Below, one piece after another: positions 1 to 6,580 of a stretch of 64,000 nucleotides of DNA. Every line of letters begins with the position of its first letter. Position 1 is the first letter of the stretch. The notes beneath the pieces were generated by a model. The model was not told the origin of the DNA. It saw only the letters and a list, made by a program, of their open reading frames with translations, and did no database searches. The DNA is from Bacteroidota bacterium (GTDB lineage Bacteria > Bacteroidota > Bacteroidia > JAHEXY01): NCBI GenBank assembly GCA_023251875.1, contig JAHEXY010000002.1, forward strand, positions 1 to 64,000, given 5' to 3'. A program made the position numbers and the translations under genes.

Positions 1-49
1 CTTTTTGCTTGATTGACTCGTAGTCAAATTTCTTTTCGGTTGATTCCAT
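1..49 (-). CDS. N-terminal fragment of a gene leaving the window, possibly a transposase
   Basis: Sixteen codons are visible, starting MESTEKKFDYESIKQK, and the frame stays open to the window edge. The FDYE motif close to the start occurs in many IS256-type transposases. In related genomes ftsY is often followed by rimO, and this start does not look like RimO, which fits an insertion at this site. The start is the first ATG in an AT-rich region without a Shine-Dalgarno sequence, as usual for the phylum. Function cannot be confirmed from such a short piece. Confidence 0.35.
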   Translation of the reverse strand, partial: MESTEKKFDYESIKQK

Positions 50-117
50 TTTACTGTGTGTTTAAGGTTTATTAATTTAATAAATTTTCCTTTTGACACA
101 GTTTACTTTACACTCTC
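1..117 (-). mobile_element. Probable terminus of an IS256-like insertion sequence (partial)
   Basis: The window edge holds the 5' end of a minus-strand ORF (ATG at 47-49) whose first residues, with FDYE a few residues in, recall IS256-family transposases. About 45-65 bp upstream, near 92-117, the minus strand reads GAGAGTGTAAAGTAAACTGT followed by GTCAAAAGG. This resembles terminal inverted repeats I remember for IS256 elements of Bacteroidota. The other end and the target duplication lie outside or cannot be seen, so the boundary at about 117 is an estimate. The identification is inference from 16 residues and one putative terminal repeat. Confidence 0.45.
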
Positions 118-132
118 TTCTTTTCTACTTGA

Positions 133-277
133 ACCGCTACGCGGTATAACTATTAACTGTTGTATTCGTATTTCTACAATAATACAAGGCCTATGGCGTA
201 TTTTAAATTGACTGCCCGTAGGGCATAAAGTTTTGTAGAAGCGTTTATCGTTTTGTATTATATTACCTCGTAGAGGT
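133..277. repeat. Cluster of four short hairpins with GTA/TAC/TAT loops and different stems
   Basis: Four small palindromes lie in 145 bp: ACCGC-TAC-GCGGT (133-145), GCC-TAT-GGC (189-197), TGCCC-GTA-GGGCA (213-225) and ACCTC-GTA-GAGGT (265-277). The stems differ but each is self-complementary, and the three-base loop is almost constant. The centres are 54, 26 and 52 bp apart, roughly multiples of 26. Between them are partly complementary TTTCTACAA and TTTTGTAGAA strings. No ORF crosses the region. Such compensated stems suggest a structural repeat (REP-like); no function can be assigned. Confidence 0.6.
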
Positions 278-302
278 TTAAGCGAAAAATAAAAATCTCC
301 TC

Positions 303-551
303 TTATCCTTTATATCTGTAATCTTCATACCTTCCTAATACTTCTTCAATATGAATTACTTCATCTGCCTTATCAAAAATAATGGTATCTCCATCTGAAA
401 TATAAGCTTTACCACAAGGTTTTCTTAAAAATGAAAACAGCTTTTTCGGAGTAATAATTACTCTTCCATCAACTAACCATACTGTTAATTTACTTTTATC
501 TAAATCAACTTTTTTTATTTCGGGTTTAATGCCCACTATACCTTGTTTCAT
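303..551 (-). CDS. DUF2442 domain protein
   Basis: This 82-residue protein has the DUF2442 pattern: an N-terminal beta strand with a DGR motif (LTVWLVDGRVIITP, about residues 21-34), a middle FSFLRK segment, and a C-terminal acidic-aliphatic stretch (ADEVIHIEEVLGRY). DUF2442 proteins are small and often lie beside DUF4160 proteins in toxin-antitoxin-like pairs; their biochemical role is not established. Here the upstream neighbour on the same strand is a decayed ORF (643-783) that fits the C-terminus of DUF4160, so the pair is probably broken. The ATG lies at the end of a 94-bp dispersed repeat (547-640), which has a second copy near 44.9 kb, suggesting the cassette came in with repeated DNA. 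No Shine-Dalgarno sequence is seen. Confidence 0.65.
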   Translation of the reverse strand: MKQGIVGIKPEIKKVDLDKSKLTVWLVDGRVIITPKKLFSFLRKPCGKAYISDGDTIIFDKADEVIHIEEVLGRYEDYRYKG

Positions 552-640
552 ATGTACATTATTTGTTTTAAAAAAGTCATATGGAATACGCCATTCAACG
601 TTTATCAGCGTTTGTGCACGTTCAGTGCATGGCTATTTCA
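547..640 (-). repeat. About 94-bp dispersed repeat, copy A
   Basis: Read on the minus strand this runs from TGAAATAGCCATGCAC through TTGAATGGCGTAT to AAATAATGTACATATGAA. A close second copy lies on the plus strand at 44887-44980. The two match almost base for base at both ends and in the middle, with a variable stretch of about 25 bases and one or two small indels. It contains a near-palindrome around GGCGTAT. In this copy the last bases are the start codon of the DUF2442 gene. Confidence 0.8.
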
Positions 641-642
641 TA

Positions 643-783
643 TTATTTTAATTTAAGTTGTAAAGATTTAATCTTTCCATTCTTTCTGTACGTTTCAATG
701 TGATTTAAAATCAGATCTTTATTTTTCTCTATCAGTTTTACCGACAAATTTAACTCTTCTTTACATGAAATTGTTTTCCCGGT
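643..783 (-). pseudogene. C-terminal remnant of a small gene, possibly DUF4160
   Basis: A 46-codon open stretch ends in TAA at 643-645 and is closed upstream by an in-frame TAA at 784-786, with no start codon near its 5' end. Its translation contains KLIEKNKDLILNHIETYRKN followed by a basic tail. The pattern of a KL(I/V)E helix, a second helix and then a GK-rich end matches the C-terminus of DUF4160 proteins as I remember them. DUF4160 genes commonly precede DUF2442 genes, and the intact DUF2442 gene follows here. The family call is inference; that it is a fragment is seen directly. Confidence 0.4.
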
Positions 784-807
784 TTAAAATCTGTGGAAAT
801 CATACCA

Positions 808-828
808 ATCCGCGTCATCCGCGTTCTA
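808..828. repeat. Short phrase repeat (CGCGGATGACGCGGAT type) at the ftsY 3' end
   Basis: The minus strand reads AACGCGGATGACGCGGAT immediately after the ftsY stop codon. A related string, AACGCTGATGACGCGGATGA, occurs at 45046-45065 just upstream of a TPR/phosphatase gene. Strings of this kind recur between genes of many Bacteroidota, from general knowledge. No function is known to me. Confidence 0.5.
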
Positions 829-1788
829 TTAATTTCCAAACAAAGAATCAACAAATTCAATTCTATTAAATACTTGCAGGTCTTCCATCTTCTCTCCTAC
901 CCCAATATATTTTACAGGAATTTTAAATTGATCAGAAATACCAATTACAACACCTCCTTTTGCAGTTCCATCTAATTTTGTAAGGGCTAATGCATTTACA
1001 TCAGTAGCTAAAGTAAATTGTTTGGCTTGTTCAATGGCGTTTTGTCCGGTTGAGGCATCAAGCACCAATAGTACTTCATGCGGTGCTTCAGGAATTAATT
1101 TTTTCATTACACGGCTTACTTTCGAAAGCTCATTCATCAAGCCTACTTTATTATGCAAACGACCTGCCGTATCTATAATTACAACATCTGCTTTACTTGC
1201 AACTCCCGAAGAAAGTGTATCAAATGCTACAGAAGCAGGATCAGCTCCCATACCTTGGCTTACAATAGGCACATCAGCACGTTTGGCCCAAACAATTAAT
1301 TGATCAACTGCTGCAGCTCTAAAAGTATCTGCCGCACCAATTACCACACTCTTGCCTGCTTTTTTAAATTGATGTGCTAATTTTCCAATGGTAGTTGTTT
1401 TACCCACTCCATTTACACCCACCACCATAATTACATAGGGCCGGCCATTTAAATTGGGTAATGAAAATTCGGTTTGATCTTGAGAGTTATTTTCTTTTAA
1501 GAGCGTAACAATTTCTTCTTTTAATATGCCATTGAGTTGATCTGTTCCTACATATTTATCTCTAGCAACACGTTCTTCTATCCGTTTAATAATTTTTAGT
1601 GTAGTTTCAACACCAACATCAGAAGTAATAAGCACTTCTTCTAAATTATCCAATACTTCATCATCAACTTTACTTTTTCCAACAACGGCTTTGGTAATTT
1701 TTGTAAAAAAACTATCCTTGGTTTTTGCTAAGCCCTGATCTAAACTCTCTTTTTTTTCTTTCGAAAATAATTTTCCTAACCAGCTCAT
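829..1788 (-). CDS. ftsY: Signal recognition particle receptor FtsY
   Basis: FtsY is the membrane-associated GTPase that receives the SRP-ribosome complex and passes nascent membrane proteins to SecYEG. The 319-residue protein has the SRP-GTPase NG domain: helical N domain (about 25-100), G1 loop GVNGVGKT (124-131), the insertion-box motif DTFRAAAVDQL (154-164), G3 DTAGR (206-210) and G4 TKLDG (270-274). The acidic N-terminal A domain of proteobacterial FtsY is absent, leaving only a short basic-amphipathic start (MSWLGKLFSKEKK), normal for Bacteroidota. It lies downstream of DUF4295 and rpmG on the same strand. The 151-bp gap to DUF4295 contains a GTT/AAC-rich inverted repeat that could act as terminator or processing site. 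Confidence 0.97.
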   Translation of the reverse strand: MSWLGKLFSKEKKESLDQGLAKTKDSFFTKITKAVVGKSKVDDEVLDNLEEVLITSDVGVETTLKIIKRIEERVARDKYVGTDQLNGILKEEIVTLLKENNSQDQTEFSLPNLNGRPYVIMVVGVNGVGKTTTIGKLAHQFKKAGKSVVIGAADTFRAAAVDQLIVWAKRADVPIVSQGMGADPASVAFDTLSSGVASKADVVIIDTAGRLHNKVGLMNELSKVSRVMKKLIPEAPHEVLLVLDASTGQNAIEQAKQFTLATDVNALALTKLDGTAKGGVVIGISDQFKIPVKYIGVGEKMEDLQVFNRIEFVDSLFGN

Positions 1789-1794
1789 AATTTC

Positions 1795-1877
1795 GTTGTT
1801 TGTTGTCAGTTATTCGTTGTTAGTATTGATTAGCAATAGATTTTGCGCACAATCAACAACAGACAACTAACAATTAA
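1795..1877. repeat. Inverted repeat of GTTGTTAGT/ACTAACAAC phrases
   Basis: GTTGTCAGTTATTCGTTGTT on one side and CAACAACAGACAACTAACAA on the other can form an imperfect long stem around an AT-rich loop. A similar structure lies upstream of ribBA (4643-4724), and a fragment is at about 9498-9513. It belongs to the family of intergenic phrase repeats seen through the window. Confidence 0.6.
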
Positions 1878-1939
1878 ATTAAAAAAGCTTCAATCTTATG
1901 CAGACCAAAGCTCTTCAATAAATTTTTGTAAGAAAAAAA

Positions 1940-2098
1940 TTATTTTTTCTCTTTAAAGAAATCTTCAATATGATCTTTGTGAACAATTTCTTCTTTAAAA
2001 GAATACGCTCCTGATTTAGGAGATTTTACCATTTTAATCACTTTAGTAAAGTCTTTACCTTTTCCTGTTTTGAGTGTTGCAACTACCTTCTTTGCCAT
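1940..2098 (-). CDS. DUF4295 family small basic protein, probable ribosome component
   Basis: This 52-residue lysine-rich protein starts MAKKVVATLKTGKGKDFTKV and contains KMVKSPKSGAYSFKEEIV, the signature of DUF4295, a family restricted to Bacteroidota and relatives. These genes lie between rpmG and ftsY, as here. From memory, a protein of this type was identified as a new large-subunit protein (bL38) in a Flavobacterium ribosome structure; I am not certain of the match. A ribosomal role is supported by its size, charge and neighbour rpmG, 60 bp upstream and separated from it by a REP-like hairpin. The start is the ATG that gives the family's usual length. Confidence 0.85.
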   Translation of the reverse strand: MAKKVVATLKTGKGKDFTKVIKMVKSPKSGAYSFKEEIVHKDHIEDFFKEKK

Positions 2099-2121
2099 AG
2101 TAATAAATTTTAATTCCTTTT

Positions 2122-2155
2122 ACCTCCCTCTCCTTCGGAGAGGGTTGGGGAGAGG
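2122..2155. repeat. REP-like CCCTCTCC...GGAGAGGG palindrome, copy 1
   Basis: The stem CCCTCTCC (2126-2133) and GGAGAGGG (2137-2144) closes a three-base TTC loop and is followed by TTGGGGAGAGG. It sits between rpmG and the DUF4295 gene. Further copies lie at about 11939, 20742, 21586, 33289 and 44335. Confidence 0.85.
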
Positions 2156-2158
2156 TTA

Positions 2159-2341
2159 TTATTTAATCTCTTTGTGTAACGTTACTTTTTTAAGAATAGG
2201 ATTATACTTTTTAAGTTCAACGCGATCAGGCGTATTTTTTCTATTCTTTGTGGTAATGTATCTCGACATACCAGGCTGTCCGCTGGTTTTATGCTCAGTG
2301 CATTCAAGAATTACTTGAATTCTGCTACCTTTCTTTGCCAT
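2159..2341 (-). CDS. rpmG: 50S ribosomal protein L33
   Basis: bL33 is a small protein of the large ribosomal subunit. The 60-residue sequence starts [18 protein letters not shown] and contains [24 protein letters not shown], the family core. It has one cysteine and lacks the paired CxxC motifs, so it is the zinc-free form. In most Bacteroidota rpmB (L28) lies directly upstream; it is not present here, since the next gene upstream is divergent. That places rpmG first in its transcript, and a TAAATTTG box at 2382-2389 on the minus strand could be its promoter. Confidence 0.95.
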   Translation of the reverse strand: MAKKGSRIQVILECTEHKTSGQPGMSRYITTKNRKNTPDRVELKKYNPILKKVTLHKEIK

Positions 2342-2381
2342 TGTGTAAAATTTTTCTAATTATTATTTCAATAACGGGCTG

Positions 2382-2389
2382 CAAATTTA
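2382..2389 (-). promoter_or_regulatory. Possible -7 box for rpmG-DUF4295-ftsY
   Basis: The minus strand reads TAAATTTG, matching the TAnnTTTG -7 consensus of Bacteroidota sigma(ABfr), about 41 bp upstream of the rpmG start. No clear TTG -33 box is seen at 19-21 bp spacing, so support is moderate. Confidence 0.4.
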
Positions 2390-2502
2390 AGGAATATTCA
2401 TATATTAACCTAATTGAAAGCCTAAAATTCAAAATTTTAGATTCTTTATAAAATAATTCGTATTATGTTGCGGTTGATTAACTAATTATAGATCAGTTGA
2501 AA

Positions 2503-2904
2503 ATGGCAAAAAAGAAAGAAAAAATACAAAAAGAGAAAATACAGCTCGAATATGAAGTAAAAGTATCCCCCAAGATGCTATATAACCGTTTAAGTACACC
2601 TAGTGGGCTTTCAGAATGGTTTTGTGACGATGTAAATATTCGTCTCAGTATTTATTCATTTAAGTGGGACAACAATGTTCAACAGGCAAAATTAATAAGC
2701 AAAAAAGAAGAAAAATTTATTCGCTTTCAATGGCTTGAAGAACCCGATGACACTTATTTTGAATTTCGTATTGAGATTGATGATCTTACTGGAGACGTTG
2801 CTCTTGTAATTACTGATTTTTGTGATAAAGACGAGAAAAAAGAAACTACCAAACTTTGGAACAGTCAAATTGATGAATTGAGGCGCGTTTTGGGTTCTTT
2901 TTAG
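2503..2904 (+). CDS. START-like domain protein (AHSA1/SRPBCC type)
   Basis: This is a 133-residue cytosolic protein with a lysine-rich start followed by an SRPBCC/START-like fold pattern: LEYEVKVSPKMLYNRLSTPSGLSEWF, a motif typical of the family's first strand and helix (LxxWF), then alternating strands and a C-terminal helix (WNSQIDELRRVLGSF). Such one-domain 'START-like' proteins are near universal in Bacteroidota, but ligand and role are unknown. I start at the ATG at 2503 rather than the TTG two codons upstream. The next gene, an LptF/G-type permease, follows 107 bp downstream on the same strand, as is often seen in the phylum. Confidence 0.75.
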   Translation: MAKKKEKIQKEKIQLEYEVKVSPKMLYNRLSTPSGLSEWFCDDVNIRLSIYSFKWDNNVQQAKLISKKEEKFIRFQWLEEPDDTYFEFRIEIDDLTGDVALVITDFCDKDEKKETTKLWNSQIDELRRVLGSF

Positions 2905-3011
2905 GTTCAATTTTTATTGCTCCCCCATTATTATCAGCTCATTGTAATTACTAATTAGTAATTTTGTTATTTGAACGCATTGCCAATTAAAATAATTGCA
3001 AATTTTCAAAT

Positions 3012-4547
3012 TTGAAAAAACTAGATCTCTTCATTCTAAAATCCTTTATTGGTCCATTTGTTATTACATTTTTTGTTAGCCAGTTTATTCTGGTAATGCA
3101 ATTTCTTTTCGTTTACATTGATGATATAATGGGTAAAGGCCTCGAATGGCATGTTATTGCTCGTTTGCTTTTTTATACATCTCTTAATCTTGTTCCTAAA
3201 GCCTTACCGCTGGCCATTTTACTATCGTCCATTATGACGTTGGGGAGTTTAGGAGAACATTATGAATTAGCTGCAATAAAAGCCTCGGGAATTTCACTGC
3301 AAAGAGTTTCATTGCCCTTATTTATTCTTATTGGAATTATTGGAATTGCTTCATTTTTTTTTTCCAACAACATCTTACCTTATACCAATCTTAAATACGG
3401 AACTTTATTGCATTCCGTACGCCAACAAAAACCGGCCTTTGATATTAAAGAAGGTGTATTTTCTTCTATTATAGAAGGCTATTCTATTAGAATAGGCAAA
3501 AAGCAAGATGATGGATTGTTAAGAAATATTATGGTGTATGACCATACCGATCAAGAAGAAAATTATCGTATTGTATTGGCAGATTCTGGTCGTATGTTTA
3601 TTACGGATAACAATGCATACCTGATTTTAAATTTATATTCGGGCAAAAGTTATGAGGAGCACAATAATAGAACGCAGCCAAATAAAACACAATCGAATAA
3701 AGTACAAATAAAACAGCCCCCTATACCTAATAAGCCTCCTTCACCTCCCGGGTTTTTAAAAGATAGAAAACCTACTCCTATGGTAAATACACATCCCTTA
3801 ACCCGAACCGAATTTAAAGAACGCAGTATCCGATTTAGTCTTTTAGATTTTGCCTTTAGCCAAGCTTCTGAAGATATCTATAAAGACAATTATATGATGA
3901 TGAATGTTTCTCAATTAAAATCAAGTGAAGATACCTTGCAGAAAGAAATGAACGAAAAGGCAAAGGCTTTGTATGATGGACTTATGATGAACTACTATTT
4001 TACTTCTTCAAAAAAATTGTTACCTAAAGATTCTTCTACACAAAAAACAATTGTAATACCTTCAGTTTTATCAAAAGTAGATACCATTAAAGTTGATAGC
4101 ATAAAACTTTATGATACGGCTTTAGAACAAGCTCGCAGAGCCAAGCAACAAGTTATTGCTATTAAAGAAACGATTTCATCGAAAGAAAAATCTGTTGCTA
4201 AATACGAAATTGAGTGGGAGAAAAAATTTACTTTACCCTTTGCTTGTCTTATTCTATTCTTAATTGGCGCCCCCCTTGGTGCTATTATTAGAAAAGGAGG
4301 ACTTGGCGCCCCCGTTTTATTTGCCATTCTCTTTTTCTTGATTTATCACATTATTTCTATTACAGGTGAAAAATTTGCCAGAGAACTGGTAATATCGCCT
4401 TTTATTGGAATTTGGATGTCGCTTTTTATTCTTGCCCCCATTGGAATATTTCTTATACGTAAAGCTACTTCCGACTCTTCCTTGTTTGATATTACAGTCT
4501 ATACACGTTTTTTTAAAAGGTTTAGCAAAAAACAGATTTTCAAATAA
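3012..4547 (+). CDS. LptF/LptG family lipopolysaccharide export permease
   Basis: Members form the membrane part of the Lpt ABC transporter that moves LPS from the inner membrane towards the outer membrane. The 511-residue protein has the YjgP/YjgQ architecture: N-terminal membrane segments starting at about residue 14 (FIGPFVITFFVSQFILVMQF), two more by residue 120, a long periplasmic region (about 125-395), and three C-terminal membrane segments ending RKATSDSSLF. The initiation codon is TTG; translation from it gives MKKLDLFILKSF, the normal family start, so it is preferred. Odd: residues about 215-265 form a proline- and lysine-rich linker (KQPPIPNKPPSPPGF) inserted in the periplasmic beta-jellyroll; I do not recall it from other members. 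Which of LptF or LptG it is cannot be told from this gene alone. Confidence 0.88.
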   Translation: MKKLDLFILKSFIGPFVITFFVSQFILVMQFLFVYIDDIMGKGLEWHVIARLLFYTSLNLVPKALPLAILLSSIMTLGSLGEHYELAAIKASGISLQRVSLPLFILIGIIGIASFFFSNNILPYTNLKYGTLLHSVRQQKPAFDIKEGVFSSIIEGYSIRIGKKQDDGLLRNIMVYDHTDQEENYRIVLADSGRMFITDNNAYLILNLYSGKSYEEHNNRTQPNKTQSNKVQIKQPPIPNKPPSPPGFLKDRKPTPMVNTHPLTRTEFKERSIRFSLLDFAFSQASEDIYKDNYMMMNVSQLKSSEDTLQKEMNEKAKALYDGLMMNYYFTSSKKLLPKDSSTQKTIVIPSVLSKVDTIKVDSIKLYDTALEQARRAKQQVIAIKETISSKEKSVAKYEIEWEKKFTLPFACLILFLIGAPLGAIIRKGGLGAPVLFAILFFLIYHIISITGEKFARELVISPFIGIWMSLFILAPIGIFLIRKATSDSSLFDITVYTRFFKRFSKKQIFK

Positions 4548-4591
4548 AAAATACAGACACGAATTTTACATATTATCATTAAAAAATAGCC

Positions 4592-4609
4592 TTGCTTCAA
4601 CATAAGCAA
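4592..4609 (+). terminator. Weak hairpin after the LptF/G permease gene
   Basis: TTGCTT (4592-4597) and AAGCAA (4604-4609) can pair around a six-base loop, 45 bp after the permease stop and just before the ribBA promoter box. It is followed by only a modest T-rich run, so termination is uncertain. Confidence 0.3.
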
Positions 4610-4625
4610 AGCGGTAATTTTTAAG

Positions 4626-4633
4626 TATCTTTG
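4626..4633 (+). promoter_or_regulatory. -7 promoter box upstream of ribBA
   Basis: TATCTTTG matches the TAnnTTTG consensus well. It lies about 97 bp upstream of the ribBA start, leaving a leader that holds a GTT/AAC inverted repeat. No TTG box at ideal spacing is seen. The leader shows no FMN riboswitch core. Confidence 0.5.
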
Positions 4634-4642
4634 CGGTAAACT

Positions 4643-4724
4643 ACGGTTGTTTGTTACTCGTTATTAATTGTTAGTGAAAAATCCATTCGCATATAATAAC
4701 CAACAACTAACAACTAACAACCAA
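4643..4724. repeat. Inverted repeat of GTTGTTAGT/ACTAACAAC phrases upstream of ribBA
   Basis: GGTTGTTTGTTACTCGTTAT and, 40 bp later, ACCAACAACTAACAACTAAC form an imperfect stem with an AT-rich loop. It is related to the element at 1795-1877. It lies in the ribBA leader, so the structure would be transcribed. Confidence 0.6.
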
Positions 4725-4729
4725 TTCAC

Positions 4730-5935
4730 ATGTTAAATACAATAGAAGAAGCAATAGCCGACATTAAAAATGGAAAGCTAATAATTGTGGTAGATGATGA
4801 AAACCGTGAAAATGAAGGCGATCTGATTACTGCGGCTCGCAATGTAACACCTGAAATTATCAATTTTATGGCCATGCATGGGCGCGGACTTATCTGTGCC
4901 CCCATTACAGAAAGCCGATGTGAAGAACTAGGTTTAACCATGATGGTAAATCAAAATACAGCTTTGCACCAAACGCCTTTTACTGTTTCTATAGATTTAA
5001 TTGGCCATGGCTGTACAACGGGAATATCAGCATCTGACAGAGCTAAAACAGTACAAGCATTAATTAATCCTAATACAAAGGCCTCTGATCTTGGAAGGCC
5101 AGGACATATTTTCCCCTTACGAGCTAGAGATGGAGGAGTGCTTAGAAGAGCAGGGCATACAGAAGCAGTTGTTGACTTTTCTCGATTAGCGGGTTTTGAA
5201 TCAGCAGGTGTATTGGTTGAAATTATTAAAGATGATGGAACCATGGCTCGCCTACCTGATTTATTAGAGTATGCTAAGAAATTTGATTTAAAAATTGTTT
5301 CTATTCAAGATCTTATCTCCTACCGCTTAAAAACAGAAAGTTTAATTGTAAAAGAAGTAAGCGTAAAATTACCAACCACTTGGGGTGATTTTAATTTGGT
5401 TATGTATAACCAACCTTCAACGGGTCAAGAACATTTGGTGTTAACTAAAGGCGAATGGAAAAAAGACGAACCTATTATGGTACGCGTACACTCATCTTGC
5501 CTTACAGGAGATATTTTTGGATCATGTCGTTGCGATTGTGGACCTCAATTGCACAAAGCCATGGAAATGATTGAAAAAGAAGGAAAAGGAGTAATTGTTT
5601 ATATGAATCAAGAAGGCCGCGGTATAGGATTGCTTAATAAATTAAAAGCATATAGTCTTCAAGAACAAGGTTTGGATACTGTAGAAGCCAATGAGAAATT
5701 GGGCTTTAAAATGGATGAAAGAGATTATGGAATTGGAGCGCAAATTTTAAGAAGCTTGAATGTGAGTAAGATGAAATTGCTTTCTAATAATCCTAAAAAA
5801 CGCGCAGGCCTTATGGGATATGGACTTGAAACAGTAGAGGTACTTCCCATTGAAATTAAATCGAATGAGCATAATAAATTTTATCTCGAAACAAAGAGAG
5901 ATAAGATGGGGCATACCTTAAAATTGAATGATTAA
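4730..5935 (+). CDS. ribBA: Bifunctional 3,4-dihydroxy-2-butanone-4-phosphate synthase / GTP cyclohydrolase II
   Basis: RibBA makes both precursors of riboflavin: the RibB half converts ribulose 5-phosphate to dihydroxybutanone phosphate and formate, and the RibA half opens GTP. The 401-residue length is normal for the fusion. The RibB domain (about 1-200) shows [11 protein letters not shown] (22-32), HGRGLI and RxGHTEAxVD motifs. The RibA domain (about 205-395) has the zinc-binding pattern [15 protein letters not shown] (from about 256), NQEGRGIGL and [10 protein letters not shown] with its catalytic arginine and tyrosine region. Both active sites look complete. The gene has its own promoter box and stands alone; the other riboflavin genes are not in the window. 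Confidence 0.97.
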   Translation: MLNTIEEAIADIKNGKLIIVVDDENRENEGDLITAARNVTPEIINFMAMHGRGLICAPITESRCEELGLTMMVNQNTALHQTPFTVSIDLIGHGCTTGISASDRAKTVQALINPNTKASDLGRPGHIFPLRARDGGVLRRAGHTEAVVDFSRLAGFESAGVLVEIIKDDGTMARLPDLLEYAKKFDLKIVSIQDLISYRLKTESLIVKEVSVKLPTTWGDFNLVMYNQPSTGQEHLVLTKGEWKKDEPIMVRVHSSCLTGDIFGSCRCDCGPQLHKAMEMIEKEGKGVIVYMNQEGRGIGLLNKLKAYSLQEQGLDTVEANEKLGFKMDERDYGIGAQILRSLNVSKMKLLSNNPKKRAGLMGYGLETVEVLPIEIKSNEHNKFYLETKRDKMGHTLKLND

Positions 5936-5980
5936 AATTACAAGTGGTTACAATCACAAACCTCAATTGATTTATTAAAA

Positions 5981-6580
5981 ATGTTTCTTGTAAAGAATTT
6001 TATTTACACAGATAAGGAAATCATTAATGGTCTTTTAGCCGGCAAGCAAGAAGAAGATCGTTGCCTTACTTATTTGTATAAACAAAATATCAGAAGCATT
6101 ACCAATATGATTAAAGAAAATAATGGTAATGAAGATGAAGCAAAAGATATTTTTCAGGATGCAGTAGTTGTTTTTTATGAACAAGTTAAAACAGGTAAGT
6201 TTCAACTTGAAGCCAAGATTAGCACTTTTTTGTATAGTGTTGCAAAAAATATGTGGCTAAACAAATTGAAACGATCTAAACTTGAAATAGCCTATAGAAA
6301 TACCCAAGATACAGACACTGCAGATGATGTATACGAAGGTGTTTTAGAAAAAGAAAAACAAGAAATTATTCATCATGTTATGAATCAACTTAAGAATGAT
6401 TGCAAACAGGTATTGGTTTATACCATTTATGAAAACAAAGCGATGAAAGAAGTTTGTGATTTAATGGGTTTTCAGAACGAGCAAGTAGCTCGAAATAAAA
6501 AATCAAAATGTTTAAATTATTTAAAAAATATAATACGTAACTCAAGCTCCCTAAACCAACAAATTCAAGAAATATTATGA
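5981..6580 (+). CDS. ECF-type RNA polymerase sigma factor
   Basis: The 199-residue protein has the two-domain layout of sigma-70 family ECF factors. Region 2 covers about residues 20-95, with a DEAKDIFQDAVVVFYEQV helix and FLYSVAKNMWLNKLKR, the -10 recognition part. Region 4 lies at about 125-185 and is a less typical helix-turn-helix (MKEVCDLMGFQNEQVARNKKSKCLNYL). Its stop overlaps the start of the next gene by four bases (ATGA), so the two are co-translated. In ECF systems such a partner is often an anti-sigma factor. The target regulon is unknown; no matching promoter could be recognised. Confidence 0.88.
   Translation: MFLVKNFIYTDKEIINGLLAGKQEEDRCLTYLYKQNIRSITNMIKENNGNEDEAKDIFQDAVVVFYEQVKTGKFQLEAKISTFLYSVAKNMWLNKLKRSKLEIAYRNTQDTDTADDVYEGVLEKEKQEIIHHVMNQLKNDCKQVLVYTIYENKAMKEVCDLMGFQNEQVARNKKSKCLNYLKNIIRNSSSLNQQIQEIL

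Noticed and set aside
4640-4730. FMN riboswitch upstream of ribBA
   Set aside because: The leader holds only a GTT/AAC inverted repeat; the conserved RFN-element core (AGGGAC/GGTGAAATTCC-like) is absent.
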